From a virus: a stretch of DNA of 64,000 bases. Shown piece after piece: positions 24,796 to 34,535 of the stretch. Within the stretch, counting starts at the first letter, position 1. Every line of letters starts with the position of its first letter. The position numbers and the translations under genes are program-made. The stretch is from IMG/VR virus record IMGVR_UViG_3300021170_000008, positions 42,135 through 106,134 of that record, one strand, 5' to 3'. The notes beneath the pieces are model-generated. The model made no database searches. It was given only the letters and a program-made list of their open reading frames with translations, and was not told the origin of the DNA.

Positions 24796-25083
24796 TTATA
24801 CCGTATTGTAAATTACCTGAAACGTATCTGACGTGGTCCCTCTAATGAATATCTGCGAAAGATCATATTGATTAGTGGATGCCGCAGGTGGAGCAAACTG
24901 AGAACCGGATGCGGATATTATGGCCCCCCTTGTGGCCGAGATGTTGCCATCGCCGATCCTAGCCGTGGCTGAGTTATTTGAGGAAGCCTGGACCTGAACC
25001 CAATTAGCCAAAACCGAAGTGGATGAAAGAGCTACATTAGAATTAGTCGTAGCTGTAACGTCAGGCAGTGATAGGATTGCCAT
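24796..25083 (-). CDS. Small beta-rich tail protein
   Basis: 95 residues from ATG 25083, which has GGAG six bases upstream. The protein (L-P-D-V-T-A-T-T-N-S-N-V-A-L-S-S) is homologous to the N-terminal domain of the 20901 protein. Function unknown. Confidence 0.6.
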   Translation of the reverse strand: MAILSLPDVTATTNSNVALSSTSVLANWVQVQASSNNSATARIGDGNISATRGAIISASGSQFAPPAASTNQYDLSQIFIRGTTSDTFQVIYNTV

Positions 25084-25102
25084 CTGCATCTCCAATATAG
25101 AC

Positions 25103-25120
25103 AGGTATTCATAAATACTC
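25103..25120. promoter_or_regulatory. 18-bp dispersed operator, copy A
   Basis: AGGTATTCATAAATACTC, a near-palindrome of AAGTATTnnnnAATACTT in the gap upstream of the 25083 start. Confidence 0.6.
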
Positions 25121-25152
25121 CCGCCGTCTTGGGCATTAGCCCTTCGTTAAGT

Positions 25153-25161
25153 ATTATCGGA
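25153..25161 (-). promoter_or_regulatory. TCCGATAAT motif, copy 2
   Basis: Minus-strand ATCCGATAATACTTAAC in the gap before the 25083 start; it is directly followed by an operator half-site. Confidence 0.5.
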
Positions 25162-25244
25162 TCAGGATGTTTGCTGACATGCTGTCGGCGTACCGGTACG
25201 CTTAGCGGTAGGACATGGAGACATATCGGGCCGATCTCAATTTA

Positions 25245-28200
25245 TCAAGAAGTAGCCGATCCTGGGTCTGGACAAGGAGTGGAAAGCTGGAACCTATAGT
25301 TCCTGCTTTTGTTTAACACTCCGTCTAGCTTGGCTGGGAAATAGAATCTCTCAGTGTCGCGATTTGCGTGAGCTGGAAGTACTAATTGATAAAACTCAAC
25401 TGCGTTCTCCACGTAGAACGTCACGGTAAGCGGGCCAGAAGACCAGTATGTCAACCAACACTCTTTGAGAGCCTTCCACCCCGGATATCCCATATTTGTC
25501 TCAAAGCTATCATACCAGACGAGTTCCGCAGGCTCTGGTATGTAATCCAACCCGGTAGTAAAAACCTGAGCCTTTCCGCCGTTCCCAGGTGTCAGGACGA
25601 TCCTCCACAGCCTACCAACAAGTAGCCTAGGGTCCTGCTCAGAGTTCAACCCAATTATCCTCTCCCTGTCGTTGAAGTTAGTGGTAACCGTGATGGTCTT
25701 CCTGGTTGTCCCATCTGCCTGGATCTGAATAGTACACGGTACCCCGGCAGTGTCTATATTCATAACAAGATTACGCGCTACTTTCTCGTAAGGATGTCCG
25801 AGATCTGACCACTCTGTCCAAAAGAGCACGTCCGGTGGATACTTCTCGAAAGAGATTTTATACTTCCTAACGATCTGAGCATTCGCGTCGAGTGTCGTCG
25901 GCCTCAGCCTGATCTTCTTAACAATTGTTCCATCGTTGATCGGAAAAGTCACTTGCGTCCAGCTTGGACCCGTGAACGTCCCCGTAAGCGGCTCTAGGGT
26001 GAAGCTCTGGACACCCTGCGTTACGACCTGAGAGTTGGTAATTCCCGTGATTGTATCCATCGTCCAGGTATGCGGCGTAGATTTCATGTCATACCAGATT
26101 GATATTTCGTAGAGCCTTTTATCGTCCGGAGTACCTAGGTCGTCCCAATCGAAAGCTCGGCCAACCTGAATTTGGTCCAGCGAGAATACATTGAACGTAT
26201 TCGTATAGAAGTTTACGTTCGTTGTCGTTGTTCCAGAGAACCGCATCTGGATCGCATAGGCTTCTTTGCCGAAGCCGTTCTGGAAACGCTGAGGGATTCG
26301 TCTGCGGCCTTGCGCTGCACCGGCAGCCAGCGTCACGGAGTCCGTTGGGTCCGGAGTTAAGGAATAGTCGTATGTCACCTGGACATTGATCGCTCCGCCG
26401 TCGTTGTTTGTCTCCAGAACGTAATCCGCGAACTGTTTATTTATGGATGGCTGACCGGCAGTGTAGGCCGCTGATTCGAAAGCATAGGCAATGCCAGCCC
26501 CGTCGCTATAAGCATTTATCCATCCCTCTGATGTCCCAACGTCGTCAAAATATAAATTAGCCGTCGTGTTCGGTGTAAGGGTGACCGACTTAGCGATCAG
26601 TGTGTTACTTTCTACCGTCTGAGAGCTATTGATGTCGTACCGAAAACCGTCATCCTGTTCGGCATATTGAGCGGTTACAGCTACGCCACCTACTGGGTTG
26701 TGTGGGTCCAGATCTCCGATATCCTCCATCGACCAGCGGTCGTAGAGCATGTCATAGCGAAGACGATGATAAGATCCAGAGATGCCCGCGTAAACCATGT
26801 AGATACGCTGCTTGGAGTACATCATCGTGATGATGTCCTTGGGCGCGATTTCGGGCAGGGAGATCTGAACGGTACCGCTGGCTCCTGAGCCTCCTGGCTC
26901 AATAAAAGAAACAAGCGGTGTAGAGGTATATCCAGACCCACCGTTAGTGATCGTTACTGATGTCACCTGACCACCGCTTACAGTAGCTGTTGCTGTCGCC
27001 CCAGACCCACCCCCACCGGAGAAAACTACCTGCGGGGCAAATCCATAGAACGACCCGCCGCTGGTAATCGTGACTCCTGTGATAGCCCCAGGGTTATTGC
27101 TGTTGCCGGTGAGATCGATTGGCTCGTAAGGGCCTATGGTGTATCCATGAAACAGCGGATCGATAGCTTCGCTGCGCTTAACTGCTCGGCCACCAGACCA
27201 GGAATAGATGCCGTCGTAGCCTAAATACCAGATCTCATTTTGAGCCCGGCACCACGCCATACTACCGTAGAGACCACGCTCAGCTAGTGTTTCTACCGGG
27301 GATTGCATCTGTCCCTCAAAAACAGCGACAAGATACAACTTCTCCAGATTCATACAGAGTATTTCACCGTTGAACTCGGTGATGTTCATGATCGCGTTTG
27401 ACGGAGATCCTACGTTGATCTGGTCAAAAACACCGGTATTGAACTCTTCAACTGGGAATGCTTCCGGCCTGCCGTTTTTAGATTTGTACAGAACATGCGG
27501 GTTATTTTGGTCACCGGCGCAGAATACGGCATCAAAGGCCGCTACCGTAAATCTTGCTGGCTGAGCGCAGACGGCATCGCATGACACAAACACTGATGTC
27601 CCGAGAGTGGCCGCATCGGTATGATCGTATTGGAAATATGCAGTGATCGTCACCGGGCTCACCGCGATTACATATGCCGTTTCCTGTTTTGAGGTGTTCG
27701 GGGCAATCGTCAGTGTAGATCCAACCCTCAAGAAAGATGTCAAATCCGTTGTCGATAGACCAGATATTATGTTTACCTTAAAGGCATTGACCCCAATCTT
27801 GCCAGTACCTGCCGTATAGGAAACAAACGATGCAGTCAGGGGCGTCGGCAGGGTACTCAAAACAGGCGGATCGTTGTCGAAGGAAATAATCGGAGCATTG
27901 ATAATCGAAGCATCCGACTGACTATCCACAAACGTGACGACCTGTGGTATCTGGTTGATGTCTACGCTGTTGATGGCATACCCCAGAAACCTATATAGGC
28001 CGTCAGAGAAGGCACCGCCGCTGCGATAGACAGCGATAGCGGCATTGTTGGTCGTCGGCGCAGATGGGTTAGCGGGCGCTCCTGAAATCTGGTTATCCGA
28101 ACTGGAGATGAGCGTCAGCTTTACGCGCTGCCTGAGTGGAGTAACGGTATTCGTATCGAGCATGAGCGTGCATGGATTGCTCTCAAATCCAGTGATAGTG

Positions 28201-29687
28201 TTCCTATAGGTATAGGCATAGGAGTAGGCGTTCAAGGGCGCGTTGAACGATGTCGTGAAGGCATTCGGCCCGAATCCTCCGGCGATATAAATGTTCCCAA
28301 TCCAGAGAGTAATAGACGGATCTCCAACGGAGACGATCTGAAATCCGACTACATTGGCCCAGTTATACTTACCCTGACCGGCCAAACCAACCGGAAGGAA
28401 GTTCGGCTTGGGGATGTCAATCTCGGTCCAGACAGGTACGCTGGTAGACTGATCGGGACCAACTTGGGCCAATTCCTCTGCTTTAGCGGAAGTCGCTGTC
28501 GGATCGGCGATATCGAAATTACCGCTTACGCCAGTAGCGACATTAGTGGCGACTCCAGGAAGCGTCTGGGTTGCTGTAGCTAGTACCGATGCTTGCATTT
28601 GAAGCTGGCTCGGAAGAATCTCTTTTTCGTAGTAATCAGTTCCGGATGCGCTATTGACCATTACCCGGATACGGAGATCGGTGAGTAGGTCAGGCTGGGA
28701 GATGCCGATAGCCACATGAACAACGTCGTCGGTTTCATATCCGTCGTCCGGCTGACCGTCAAAATTAGCCGGTACCGGACTGACAGATCCACCCGGCAAT
28801 GGGATTACAGTTACGGTCCCAGGAGCAGCCGTGGGAGTGTCTGTTATGAATCCCGAGATGACCTGTTGGCCAGCTACCGGGGTCCCCGGAAGGTAGACCT
28901 GGAATGACGTACTCGTGGTCTGTTCTACGATCCCAAGGTTGATGGCTCCGACCTTAACTAATAGGCCGACAATAATACCTGACATGGAGACAGGAGTTAT
29001 GGCCACTAACCCAGGGCCGGTTCCTGATACAGATAAGATAGTCGTATTGATTCTGGAGTTATTATCTACAACCGCAAGCGGAGTGCCTGCGCCGTTCTGC
29101 GGCAAAAGTGTTATCTGATCAAGCCGTGCCTGTACTGGTTGCGTCGGAGGCAAGATCCCCCAGCGCTGAATAATCGTAGTCGGGATACCGCTGCCGTCTC
29201 CGCTGTTCAGGAATCCGGTATCTTTGAGCATTTTACGCTGAGCGCCGATGAAGGCGTACGGCGTACCGTTCGCGCCGGAGTTGTAGCGCGTCAGGGAGAA
29301 TCGCTGCTGGTCGTAGGTGGCTTGGACATCGGCGCAGTCCCCGGCCACGCTATGGAACGTCTGTGTGGCACCGGTGGGTGCTAGGGGACCGGTCGCTCGA
29401 AAGATCTCGCCGCCATTTCCACAGTAAAAAACATCCGTTGTCGATGATGTCCGGAGCTTATTGATGGTATGAATGAGAGACAGGCTGATCGGCCCAGTTT
29501 GCCGAATCCAGCCGGTATGAGCCGTAACTCGCCTATTCCCCGGTCGCTGAGTGATCACCCCCTCTTGGATGGATGTGATATTAGTGGCTTCCGATAGCTC
29601 CCCATCCTGTAGCTGCGCCACGTCTTTCTTTAGCACCAACCCCTTAACGGAGAATGGTACGACAACGGGATTGAACGGAGTAGGCAT
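25245..29687 (-). CDS. Giant tail protein (1480 aa)
   Basis: The N-terminus (L-Q-D-G-E-L-S-E-A-T-N-I-T, G-V-I-T-Q-R-P-G-N-R-R) resembles tail-stem or DNA-stabilisation proteins of P22-like phages. About residues 860-930 carry a double glycine module, G-G-S-F-Y-G-F-A-P-Q-V-V-F-S-G-G-G-G then G-G-S-G-Y-T-S-T-P, which is frequent in phage tail proteins. The rest is beta-rich. It is the largest gene here, transcribed with the adaptor genes upstream. Confidence 0.6.
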   Translation of the reverse strand: MPTPFNPVVVPFSVKGLVLKKDVAQLQDGELSEATNITSIQEGVITQRPGNRRVTAHTGWIRQTGPISLSLIHTINKLRTSSTTDVFYCGNGGEIFRATGPLAPTGATQTFHSVAGDCADVQATYDQQRFSLTRYNSGANGTPYAFIGAQRKMLKDTGFLNSGDGSGIPTTIIQRWGILPPTQPVQARLDQITLLPQNGAGTPLAVVDNNSRINTTILSVSGTGPGLVAITPVSMSGIIVGLLVKVGAINLGIVEQTTSTSFQVYLPGTPVAGQQVISGFITDTPTAAPGTVTVIPLPGGSVSPVPANFDGQPDDGYETDDVVHVAIGISQPDLLTDLRIRVMVNSASGTDYYEKEILPSQLQMQASVLATATQTLPGVATNVATGVSGNFDIADPTATSAKAEELAQVGPDQSTSVPVWTEIDIPKPNFLPVGLAGQGKYNWANVVGFQIVSVGDPSITLWIGNIYIAGGFGPNAFTTSFNAPLNAYSYAYTYRNTITGFESNPCTLMLDTNTVTPLRQRVKLTLISSSDNQISGAPANPSAPTTNNAAIAVYRSGGAFSDGLYRFLGYAINSVDINQIPQVVTFVDSQSDASIINAPIISFDNDPPVLSTLPTPLTASFVSYTAGTGKIGVNAFKVNIISGLSTTDLTSFLRVGSTLTIAPNTSKQETAYVIAVSPVTITAYFQYDHTDAATLGTSVFVSCDAVCAQPARFTVAAFDAVFCAGDQNNPHVLYKSKNGRPEAFPVEEFNTGVFDQINVGSPSNAIMNITEFNGEILCMNLEKLYLVAVFEGQMQSPVETLAERGLYGSMAWCRAQNEIWYLGYDGIYSWSGGRAVKRSEAIDPLFHGYTIGPYEPIDLTGNSNNPGAITGVTITSGGSFYGFAPQVVFSGGGGSGATATATVSGGQVTSVTITNGGSGYTSTPLVSFIEPGGSGASGTVQISLPEIAPKDIITMMYSKQRIYMVYAGISGSYHRLRYDMLYDRWSMEDIGDLDPHNPVGGVAVTAQYAEQDDGFRYDINSSQTVESNTLIAKSVTLTPNTTANLYFDDVGTSEGWINAYSDGAGIAYAFESAAYTAGQPSINKQFADYVLETNNDGGAINVQVTYDYSLTPDPTDSVTLAAGAAQGRRRIPQRFQNGFGKEAYAIQMRFSGTTTTNVNFYTNTFNVFSLDQIQVGRAFDWDDLGTPDDKRLYEISIWYDMKSTPHTWTMDTITGITNSQVVTQGVQSFTLEPLTGTFTGPSWTQVTFPINDGTIVKKIRLRPTTLDANAQIVRKYKISFEKYPPDVLFWTEWSDLGHPYEKVARNLVMNIDTAGVPCTIQIQADGTTRKTITVTTNFNDRERIIGLNSEQDPRLLVGRLWRIVLTPGNGGKAQVFTTGLDYIPEPAELVWYDSFETNMGYPGWKALKECWLTYWSSGPLTVTFYVENAVEFYQLVLPAHANRDTERFYFPAKLDGVLNKSRNYRFQLSTPCPDPGSATS

Positions 29688-29920
29688 TAAGACATCCTGG
29701 TGGCGAGATACGTGAAAGCTCCCCCTGAATTCAGGTAGACCCCGCCCACGGGAACACCGGCTGCGCTGGCGGCAGCGTCGCTAGCAGCGATAACAAACGG
29801 AGTCACCACAACACCAGAACCCAAACCAAGCACCGTGTCAGTTGTTTGCGCGAATGTGGCGGATTGGGCTAGATCTTCCACGTAGAGCGGCCTGGGCTGT
29901 ACTGTAATTGCATCTGGCAT
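29687..29920 (-). CDS. Small structural protein
   Basis: 77 residues, Ala/Val/Gly-rich, no motif. It lies between the adaptor-like genes and the giant tail gene with ends abutting, as virion genes usually do. Confidence 0.5.
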   Translation of the reverse strand: MPDAITVQPRPLYVEDLAQSATFAQTTDTVLGLGSGVVVTPFVIAASDAAASAAGVPVGGVYLNSGGAFTYLATRMS

Positions 29921-30747
29921 TATTGTGCATTCTCCTGTTCAAAGGCTTGGCTCATTATAGCCCCAAATAAGTTAATCCCCTCAGTGTAGCGAGCATTCGC
30001 GTAGACGGCCTTAAATTCGTCCTTTTGCTCTCCGTCCTGAGACCATATTCTTGCCAAGATTCCGTACTTTATATACGGCGTAGCGCTATCCGGAATCAAG
30101 TCGATAGTGTCTCCCAGTTGCCAGTTTGTGATCTTCCTGGGGATCGCTGTTGCTATCGTTTCTAGATTCGTAACAGAGACCGTCATCGATGCGATAGTCC
30201 CAAATAGTGGCGTCAGAGTCTCCAGGTAAGGCGTTCCGGAAAATCCATTTATGGTTCCAAAAAGGCCAGCAGGTGGTCCTATGATCTGGAGATCGTTCGT
30301 ATTTGAAGTCGCGGCGATCTGACCATATAGACCTTGACCAAGTAGCGTATTTACTGGATCTCCGTTTTCATTTGGTATTGGGCTCACTTGAAGCTGTTTG
30401 GCCTGAACTTCGTCCTGCTTCCAGGTTGTAGGGACATCAGTGGTACCAGCCCAGATTGAATCGGAGTTGTCCAAGTAGAATGTACTTGTGCGATGCAGGT
30501 AGGACTGGTCGTACGCTGCATAGACAGTATCGCTTACGTAATCGCTGATCGTATAAGTATCAACCCCAGCCTGAACATCGATGCAGTTTAATTTTTTAGC
30601 GAGACTTACTTTGGTCATGAAATCGTTGACCACTTCGCCGAACCATCCCAGAAAGTCGTTAACAGTGATGAGACCGAGCACGAGCCCGCCCGGTTCTAAC
30701 AGTTCGTCGCAAATTTGAAGATAAACATCCCGTACTTGCGTAGCCAT
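29920..30747 (-). CDS. Putative head-tail connector or tail-nozzle protein
   Basis: 275 residues. The N-terminal helical part (V-N-D-F-L-G-W-F-G-E-V-V-N-D-F) and beta-rich body resemble the adjacent 30751 and 31922 proteins, which look like adaptor proteins of podovirus-type tails. Assignment rests on gene order and general similarity. Confidence 0.5.
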   Translation of the reverse strand: MATQVRDVYLQICDELLEPGGLVLGLITVNDFLGWFGEVVNDFMTKVSLAKKLNCIDVQAGVDTYTISDYVSDTVYAAYDQSYLHRTSTFYLDNSDSIWAGTTDVPTTWKQDEVQAKQLQVSPIPNENGDPVNTLLGQGLYGQIAATSNTNDLQIIGPPAGLFGTINGFSGTPYLETLTPLFGTIASMTVSVTNLETIATAIPRKITNWQLGDTIDLIPDSATPYIKYGILARIWSQDGEQKDEFKAVYANARYTEGINLFGAIMSQAFEQENAQ

Positions 30748-30750
30748 GGA

Positions 30751-31404
30751 CTAATCTTTCTGAACTGTCTCCGGGATGTAAAATTTTGGCATAACGGTTC
30801 CGCGCCAGATACTTGCTCGTTTCATGATATGGAGATACTGCTGGTAGTAAGCCGCAGACTGTTTGAATAGCGCCGCCGTCTCTTTGATCGTGACTACCTG
30901 GGAAGCCATCAATACCACTGGGTCAGTATACTCATTGGGGATCACAACAGTGTCCGTGTCATTCACCAGAAGCGCCGGTTCTGCTACCCCGGTCATCGTT
31001 AGAGCGGCTCCGCCGAGTGAGTCAGCAGGATGTATAGCGAACTTCTTAAAACCGCAGGGGACCCATTGGGACACCGGCAAGGCGGTGTTGTCTGTAGTAT
31101 CCCTAACCCAAGTAGCGTTTGACTTACCGATCTGGTTGGCGAAGGTCTTCTGGAGGTAGGTATCTTCGAACTGGACTCTGATAGGTATGAAGATCGATTC
31201 CGGAACGTCGTACCACACGCGCCCTGGTTCGGTTATTCCAGTGCCGACCGGAACGGTCGTCTGGATCATCCCGGTGAAGTTATTAAAGCAGCGGATACAC
31301 TCGTTGATAGCGTTAGTTAGCTCAGATTCCGCGTAGAAGAGTCGATTGTCATCGATACGTGAAAATACGCGGTTTTTGAGTTGTAGGAGCGTGACCGTTG
31401 GCAC
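30751..31404 (-). CDS. Putative head-tail adaptor protein
   Basis: 217 residues. Its N-terminus L-K-N-R-V-F-S-R-I-D-D-N-R-L-F-Y-A-E-S-E followed by I-N-E-C is typical of adaptor proteins. It is placed between capsid and tail genes. Confidence 0.55.
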   Translation of the reverse strand: MPTVTLLQLKNRVFSRIDDNRLFYAESELTNAINECIRCFNNFTGMIQTTVPVGTGITEPGRVWYDVPESIFIPIRVQFEDTYLQKTFANQIGKSNATWVRDTTDNTALPVSQWVPCGFKKFAIHPADSLGGAALTMTGVAEPALLVNDTDTVVIPNEYTDPVVLMASQVVTIKETAALFKQSAAYYQQYLHIMKRASIWRGTVMPKFYIPETVQKD

Positions 31405-31415
31405 GTCGCCTCATC

Positions 31416-31727
31416 TTACTTCCCGATAATATCGCCGCGATTAAACGTCTTGCCGCCGGGCTCGTTCATGCGCTGCCACGATCTCCGCCGGACTTCGTTC
31501 TCGCCGAAGATGTGCCGCACAAACTCTTCTTCGCGACGTTCCCACTCAGGCTCCGCAGGCCCACGTACCGCAGCAGACAGTGGCGTTGTCGGGCTGTAGC
31601 TGGTCATGTCGTCGATAGGACTGAGATAGTCCTCGAAGTGCCGACCTGAGAGATGATCTGAGGTGACATCTGGCTTCGGTGGTTCGTATCCAGGGACAGG
31701 AGCTACTTGTGCTTTACGGTTACCCAT
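31416..31727 (-). CDS. Small charged virion-region protein
   Basis: 103 residues, polar and Pro-rich, ending in basic/acidic helix (E-W-E-R-R-E-E-E-F-V-R-H-I-F-G). Not recognised. Confidence 0.5.
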   Translation of the reverse strand: MGNRKAQVAPVPGYEPPKPDVTSDHLSGRHFEDYLSPIDDMTSYSPTTPLSAAVRGPAEPEWERREEEFVRHIFGENEVRRRSWQRMNEPGGKTFNRGDIIGK

Positions 31728-31740
31728 AAGTATTGCTCAG

Positions 31741-31758
31741 AAGTATTCGTTAATACCT
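31741..31758. promoter_or_regulatory. 18-bp dispersed operator, copy B
   Basis: AAGTATTCGTTAATACCT, with another AAGTATT half-site 13 bp to the left. Lies between the 31727 start and the micro-gene stop. Confidence 0.6.
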
Positions 31759-31890
31759 GCTAGCCTTGCGGCCCTTTTTGCCGCGTTTCTTTTTCATGTC
31801 GTGGCCGAACTGTCCCATACTTCCGCCTGATCCGCCAGCCATGCCATCGTTTCCACGGCCTTTCATGACTTTCTTTTTGCGTTTTGCCAT
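31750..31890 (-). CDS. 46-residue Lys/Arg/Gly-rich micro-protein
   Basis: ATG 31890 has GGAGG seven bases upstream. Basic clusters at both ends (M-A-K-R-K-K-K and K-K-K-R-G-K-K-G-R-K) flank a Gly/Met middle. It is like the two micro-genes at 39.1-39.3 kb, and a DNA- or RNA-binding role is likely. Confidence 0.65.
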   Translation of the reverse strand: MAKRKKKVMKGRGNDGMAGGSGGSMGQFGHDMKKKRGKKGRKASRY

Positions 31891-31909
31891 TTATTACCTC
31901 CCCGCTATT

Positions 31910-31918
31910 ATTATCGGA
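31910..31918 (-). promoter_or_regulatory. TCCGATAAT motif, copy 3
   Basis: Minus-strand ATCCGATAATAATAG, 20 bp before the micro-gene start. Confidence 0.55.
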
Positions 31919-31921
31919 TAG

Positions 31922-33079
31922 CTAGAACATCCAGTCTCCGTCCGCCGAAATTGCGTGATCTTGCTCGTAATTCGAACCCCGTACTCCCCAAGCATCGAAG
32001 TTCCAGGTATAGTCGGTCTGCGCCTTCGAGTTGTCAGCGTTAATTAAATCAGCTACCCCGCGTTCGAACTTCTGCTCGTAATCGTCGGCAGCTTTGGGGT
32101 TGTACCACGGATCGTCAAACTTGGGAGGCTGAGGGAACTTCATACGGAAAGCGTCCGCCAGAGCGCCGTGGATCAGAACCGTAGGGTTCAAGAAGTATGG
32201 CGGACGATCTCCTGGGGCAACCATGTCTTTCCACTGCTTGTAGTATGCGAAGTACAAATTGTACTGGACTAAGCTTGGTGGATAGATTTCGTACTGCATA
32301 TTCCCTTGGGCATTGGGGATATAGTCAGCCAACCAGATCGGTGAATTTGAGTTCTGCCTAATAGGATCGTTTGAATTCAGCCATTTTTGCGGAACGTGAA
32401 TGTTCAACGGTAGCGGCTGGATCGGGTCTATGACGAAAAAGATCTCCTTGATGTCGCTTGCCAGCGTCGTGTACGCCAGGACTATCTGATACCCGGCGTC
32501 GGTCAGCGTCGTCGCGCCCCAGGCGTTGTCCAGGATCAAGCCGGTTGAGCTAGTAACGCCCAGGATCGTGTAGTACGGGTTATTCGAGCTTATAAGTAAC
32601 TGAAGATTGGCCAGGGAACTTTGAGTAGCCGTACAGCCGCCGTTGTGAGATACCTGGAAATTAGCCAGTGCCTGCGTGCCTCTAATTTGCTGGATCGTAA
32701 CAATCTCCGGGGTACCAGTGGCATCGACATATAAGATGGAGTTATCGTTGATGTTCGACATCGACGCCGGAGTGAACCACTGGTTGCCTGGGCGCGTGAT
32801 TCCGTTCGGGATGATTGTATTTACGACATCGGAGACAGGCCATGCCGTGGCGGTCCCGGTGACTATATTTGAGCCCGTTGTTAGTGTGACTCCACCGGTG
32901 GTGTAGGCCGCAGGGATCGACAGAACGCCACGCGCCGCGAGTCCAGCCCAGTAGGGACGACGATCTAAGATGGTTCTAATTCTGTCGTTCAGTAAATCAA
33001 TTCCCAAAGAACGATCCAGATTTGGCCGACTACGTATAAGTCTCCCGAGCAATGTTGCGCACGTGTCCGGATACTGCAC
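31922..33079 (-). CDS. Putative structural/adaptor protein
   Basis: 385 residues. An N-terminal helical segment and a long beta-rich body resemble the 29920 protein. The C-terminus is acidic and aromatic. Its start abuts the HNH gene. Assignment by context. Confidence 0.5.
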   Translation of the reverse strand: MQYPDTCATLLGRLIRSRPNLDRSLGIDLLNDRIRTILDRRPYWAGLAARGVLSIPAAYTTGGVTLTTGSNIVTGTATAWPVSDVVNTIIPNGITRPGNQWFTPASMSNINDNSILYVDATGTPEIVTIQQIRGTQALANFQVSHNGGCTATQSSLANLQLLISSNNPYYTILGVTSSTGLILDNAWGATTLTDAGYQIVLAYTTLASDIKEIFFVIDPIQPLPLNIHVPQKWLNSNDPIRQNSNSPIWLADYIPNAQGNMQYEIYPPSLVQYNLYFAYYKQWKDMVAPGDRPPYFLNPTVLIHGALADAFRMKFPQPPKFDDPWYNPKAADDYEQKFERGVADLINADNSKAQTDYTWNFDAWGVRGSNYEQDHAISADGDWMF

Positions 33080-33080
33080 C

Positions 33081-33743
33081 TTATGCCGCCTCCCACTGAA
33101 CGGTGGCTAGGCGGTACTGGAGCGTGCGGATTTCTTCTAGCGTGAGGGGATCGTTCTGATAATTGTTAAGGTGGAGAACAAAGCGATGACACCGGACGCA
33201 GGCCGTAAGACCGTTAGCTACATCAAAACGGAGACCAGGATGACTAGCGAAAGTTTTAATGTGATGAGCGTGTAGTCGCCCTCCACGCTCCCGGCAAATC
33301 TGACAGGTATAATCGTCGCGAACCAAGACCGCCTTAATCCATTCCCTGCCCTGCGTGGATTCTCTCTGTCTTTTTTTTTCTGGAGTTACTCCACCCTTCC
33401 AGTTAATATTAGCCGACCCTCGGACCTGTTCCGAAGAAAATATATTTCCGCCTGGAATAGGCCCGTACTTGGAAAATATAGCCTTACCGCTAGCTATAGA
33501 CTTCTTAAGCCTCTCGGGGCGCACATTAGAGCAACGGTTACATAAACCGAGATTTGGCTGATCTCGGTCATACTGTACGACGCGAGTATATCCGCAGTCT
33601 GGGCAGGTTAGTGGACCGATTATGCCGGTTTTTCTTAGATGAGACCTCTGTTCTGCTAGTTGCTTTCTCTTAGCCACAGAGGCTGCTATCCCGGACTTAT
33701 AGCCATTCGTCTCCGTAGTCCGTTTAGCCGAGCAAGATACCAT
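33081..33743 (-). CDS. HNH homing endonuclease with zinc ribbon
   Basis: 220 residues. An N-terminal zinc ribbon C-P-D-C-G-Y-T, C-N-R-C is followed by the HNH core C-Q-I-C-R-E-R-G-G-R-L-H-A-H-H and D-V-A-N-G-L-T-A-C-V-R-C-H. It separates structural genes. Confidence 0.88.
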   Translation of the reverse strand: MVSCSAKRTTETNGYKSGIAASVAKRKQLAEQRSHLRKTGIIGPLTCPDCGYTRVVQYDRDQPNLGLCNRCSNVRPERLKKSIASGKAIFSKYGPIPGGNIFSSEQVRGSANINWKGGVTPEKKRQRESTQGREWIKAVLVRDDYTCQICRERGGRLHAHHIKTFASHPGLRFDVANGLTACVRCHRFVLHLNNYQNDPLTLEEIRTLQYRLATVQWEAA

Positions 33744-33758
33744 AGAAGTACTTGAGTA

Positions 33759-34517
33759 TCAATCAGCTACAACAAAAAAGTTAGTTGAGTCTGTGATGAT
33801 TGTTGCGTTTTGACCGGCAGTGAGAGTGATCGCCGCAGCGCCAGAAATTTGACCTGAAGCTGGAGTAGCCGTTACTGTTCCCGTCGCATGGATAGTAAAA
33901 GGTTTGCCTCTTACGTATCCAGCCGGTGCCGGTATTGTAAGAGCACCAGCGCCACTAACTACCCAACGGTCACGTACCGTAAGCGTCGCCGGTGGAGTAG
34001 GCGTGCTGATCTGATACTCCGGGTCCCGAGTCATAGTAAACCAGTTAGTCCCGTCCGTCATGCAGGTGAAGTCTTCCTGCGACATGATCGTTTGACTACC
34101 TGGGGTAGCTACACCATCCAATGAACCTGCTGCCGTAGAAATCGTAACTGGTTGCGCGGTTGCTTTGATGTCGTATTGGTGTTGCGAAAGCGCCGTAGAG
34201 GGAGCAGGTAGCGTCACCGTCCCCGCAGCCGTAATGAACAGGTACCGGTCAGAAGAAGCTAGCGTTGCAGATCCAGCCACTGTCCTGGTAGCGGTACCTC
34301 CGCCAGTAATCGGACCAGACGTGAATACTGGGCTAGATCCAGCGGTAGTACACACCCAGAACGCAGGTGCGCCGATTGTGCCACTTAAATTGAGGATCAG
34401 ATCCCCAAGCTGAATGACGCCACTAGTGTTGGTCGTTGGAATATCCGCCGCTCCGGTATCGGTAGCGAAGACATTCTGTCTGCCGAATTGGAATTCTTTT
34501 GCGTCTAATAGCGCCAT
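33759..34517 (-). CDS. Repeat-containing decoration or fibre protein
   Basis: 252 residues built of about three beta repeats, each ending near T-D-G-T-N-W-F or T-D-S-T-N-F-F. The neighbouring 34536 protein has the same repeat. Such repeats are typical of head-fibre or fibre-shaft proteins. Confidence 0.55.
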   Translation of the reverse strand: MALLDAKEFQFGRQNVFATDTGAADIPTTNTSGVIQLGDLILNLSGTIGAPAFWVCTTAGSSPVFTSGPITGGGTATRTVAGSATLASSDRYLFITAAGTVTLPAPSTALSQHQYDIKATAQPVTISTAAGSLDGVATPGSQTIMSQEDFTCMTDGTNWFTMTRDPEYQISTPTPPATLTVRDRWVVSGAGALTIPAPAGYVRGKPFTIHATGTVTATPASGQISGAAAITLTAGQNATIITDSTNFFVVAD

Positions 34518-34535
34518 GATTTATTCGGCCTCCGC

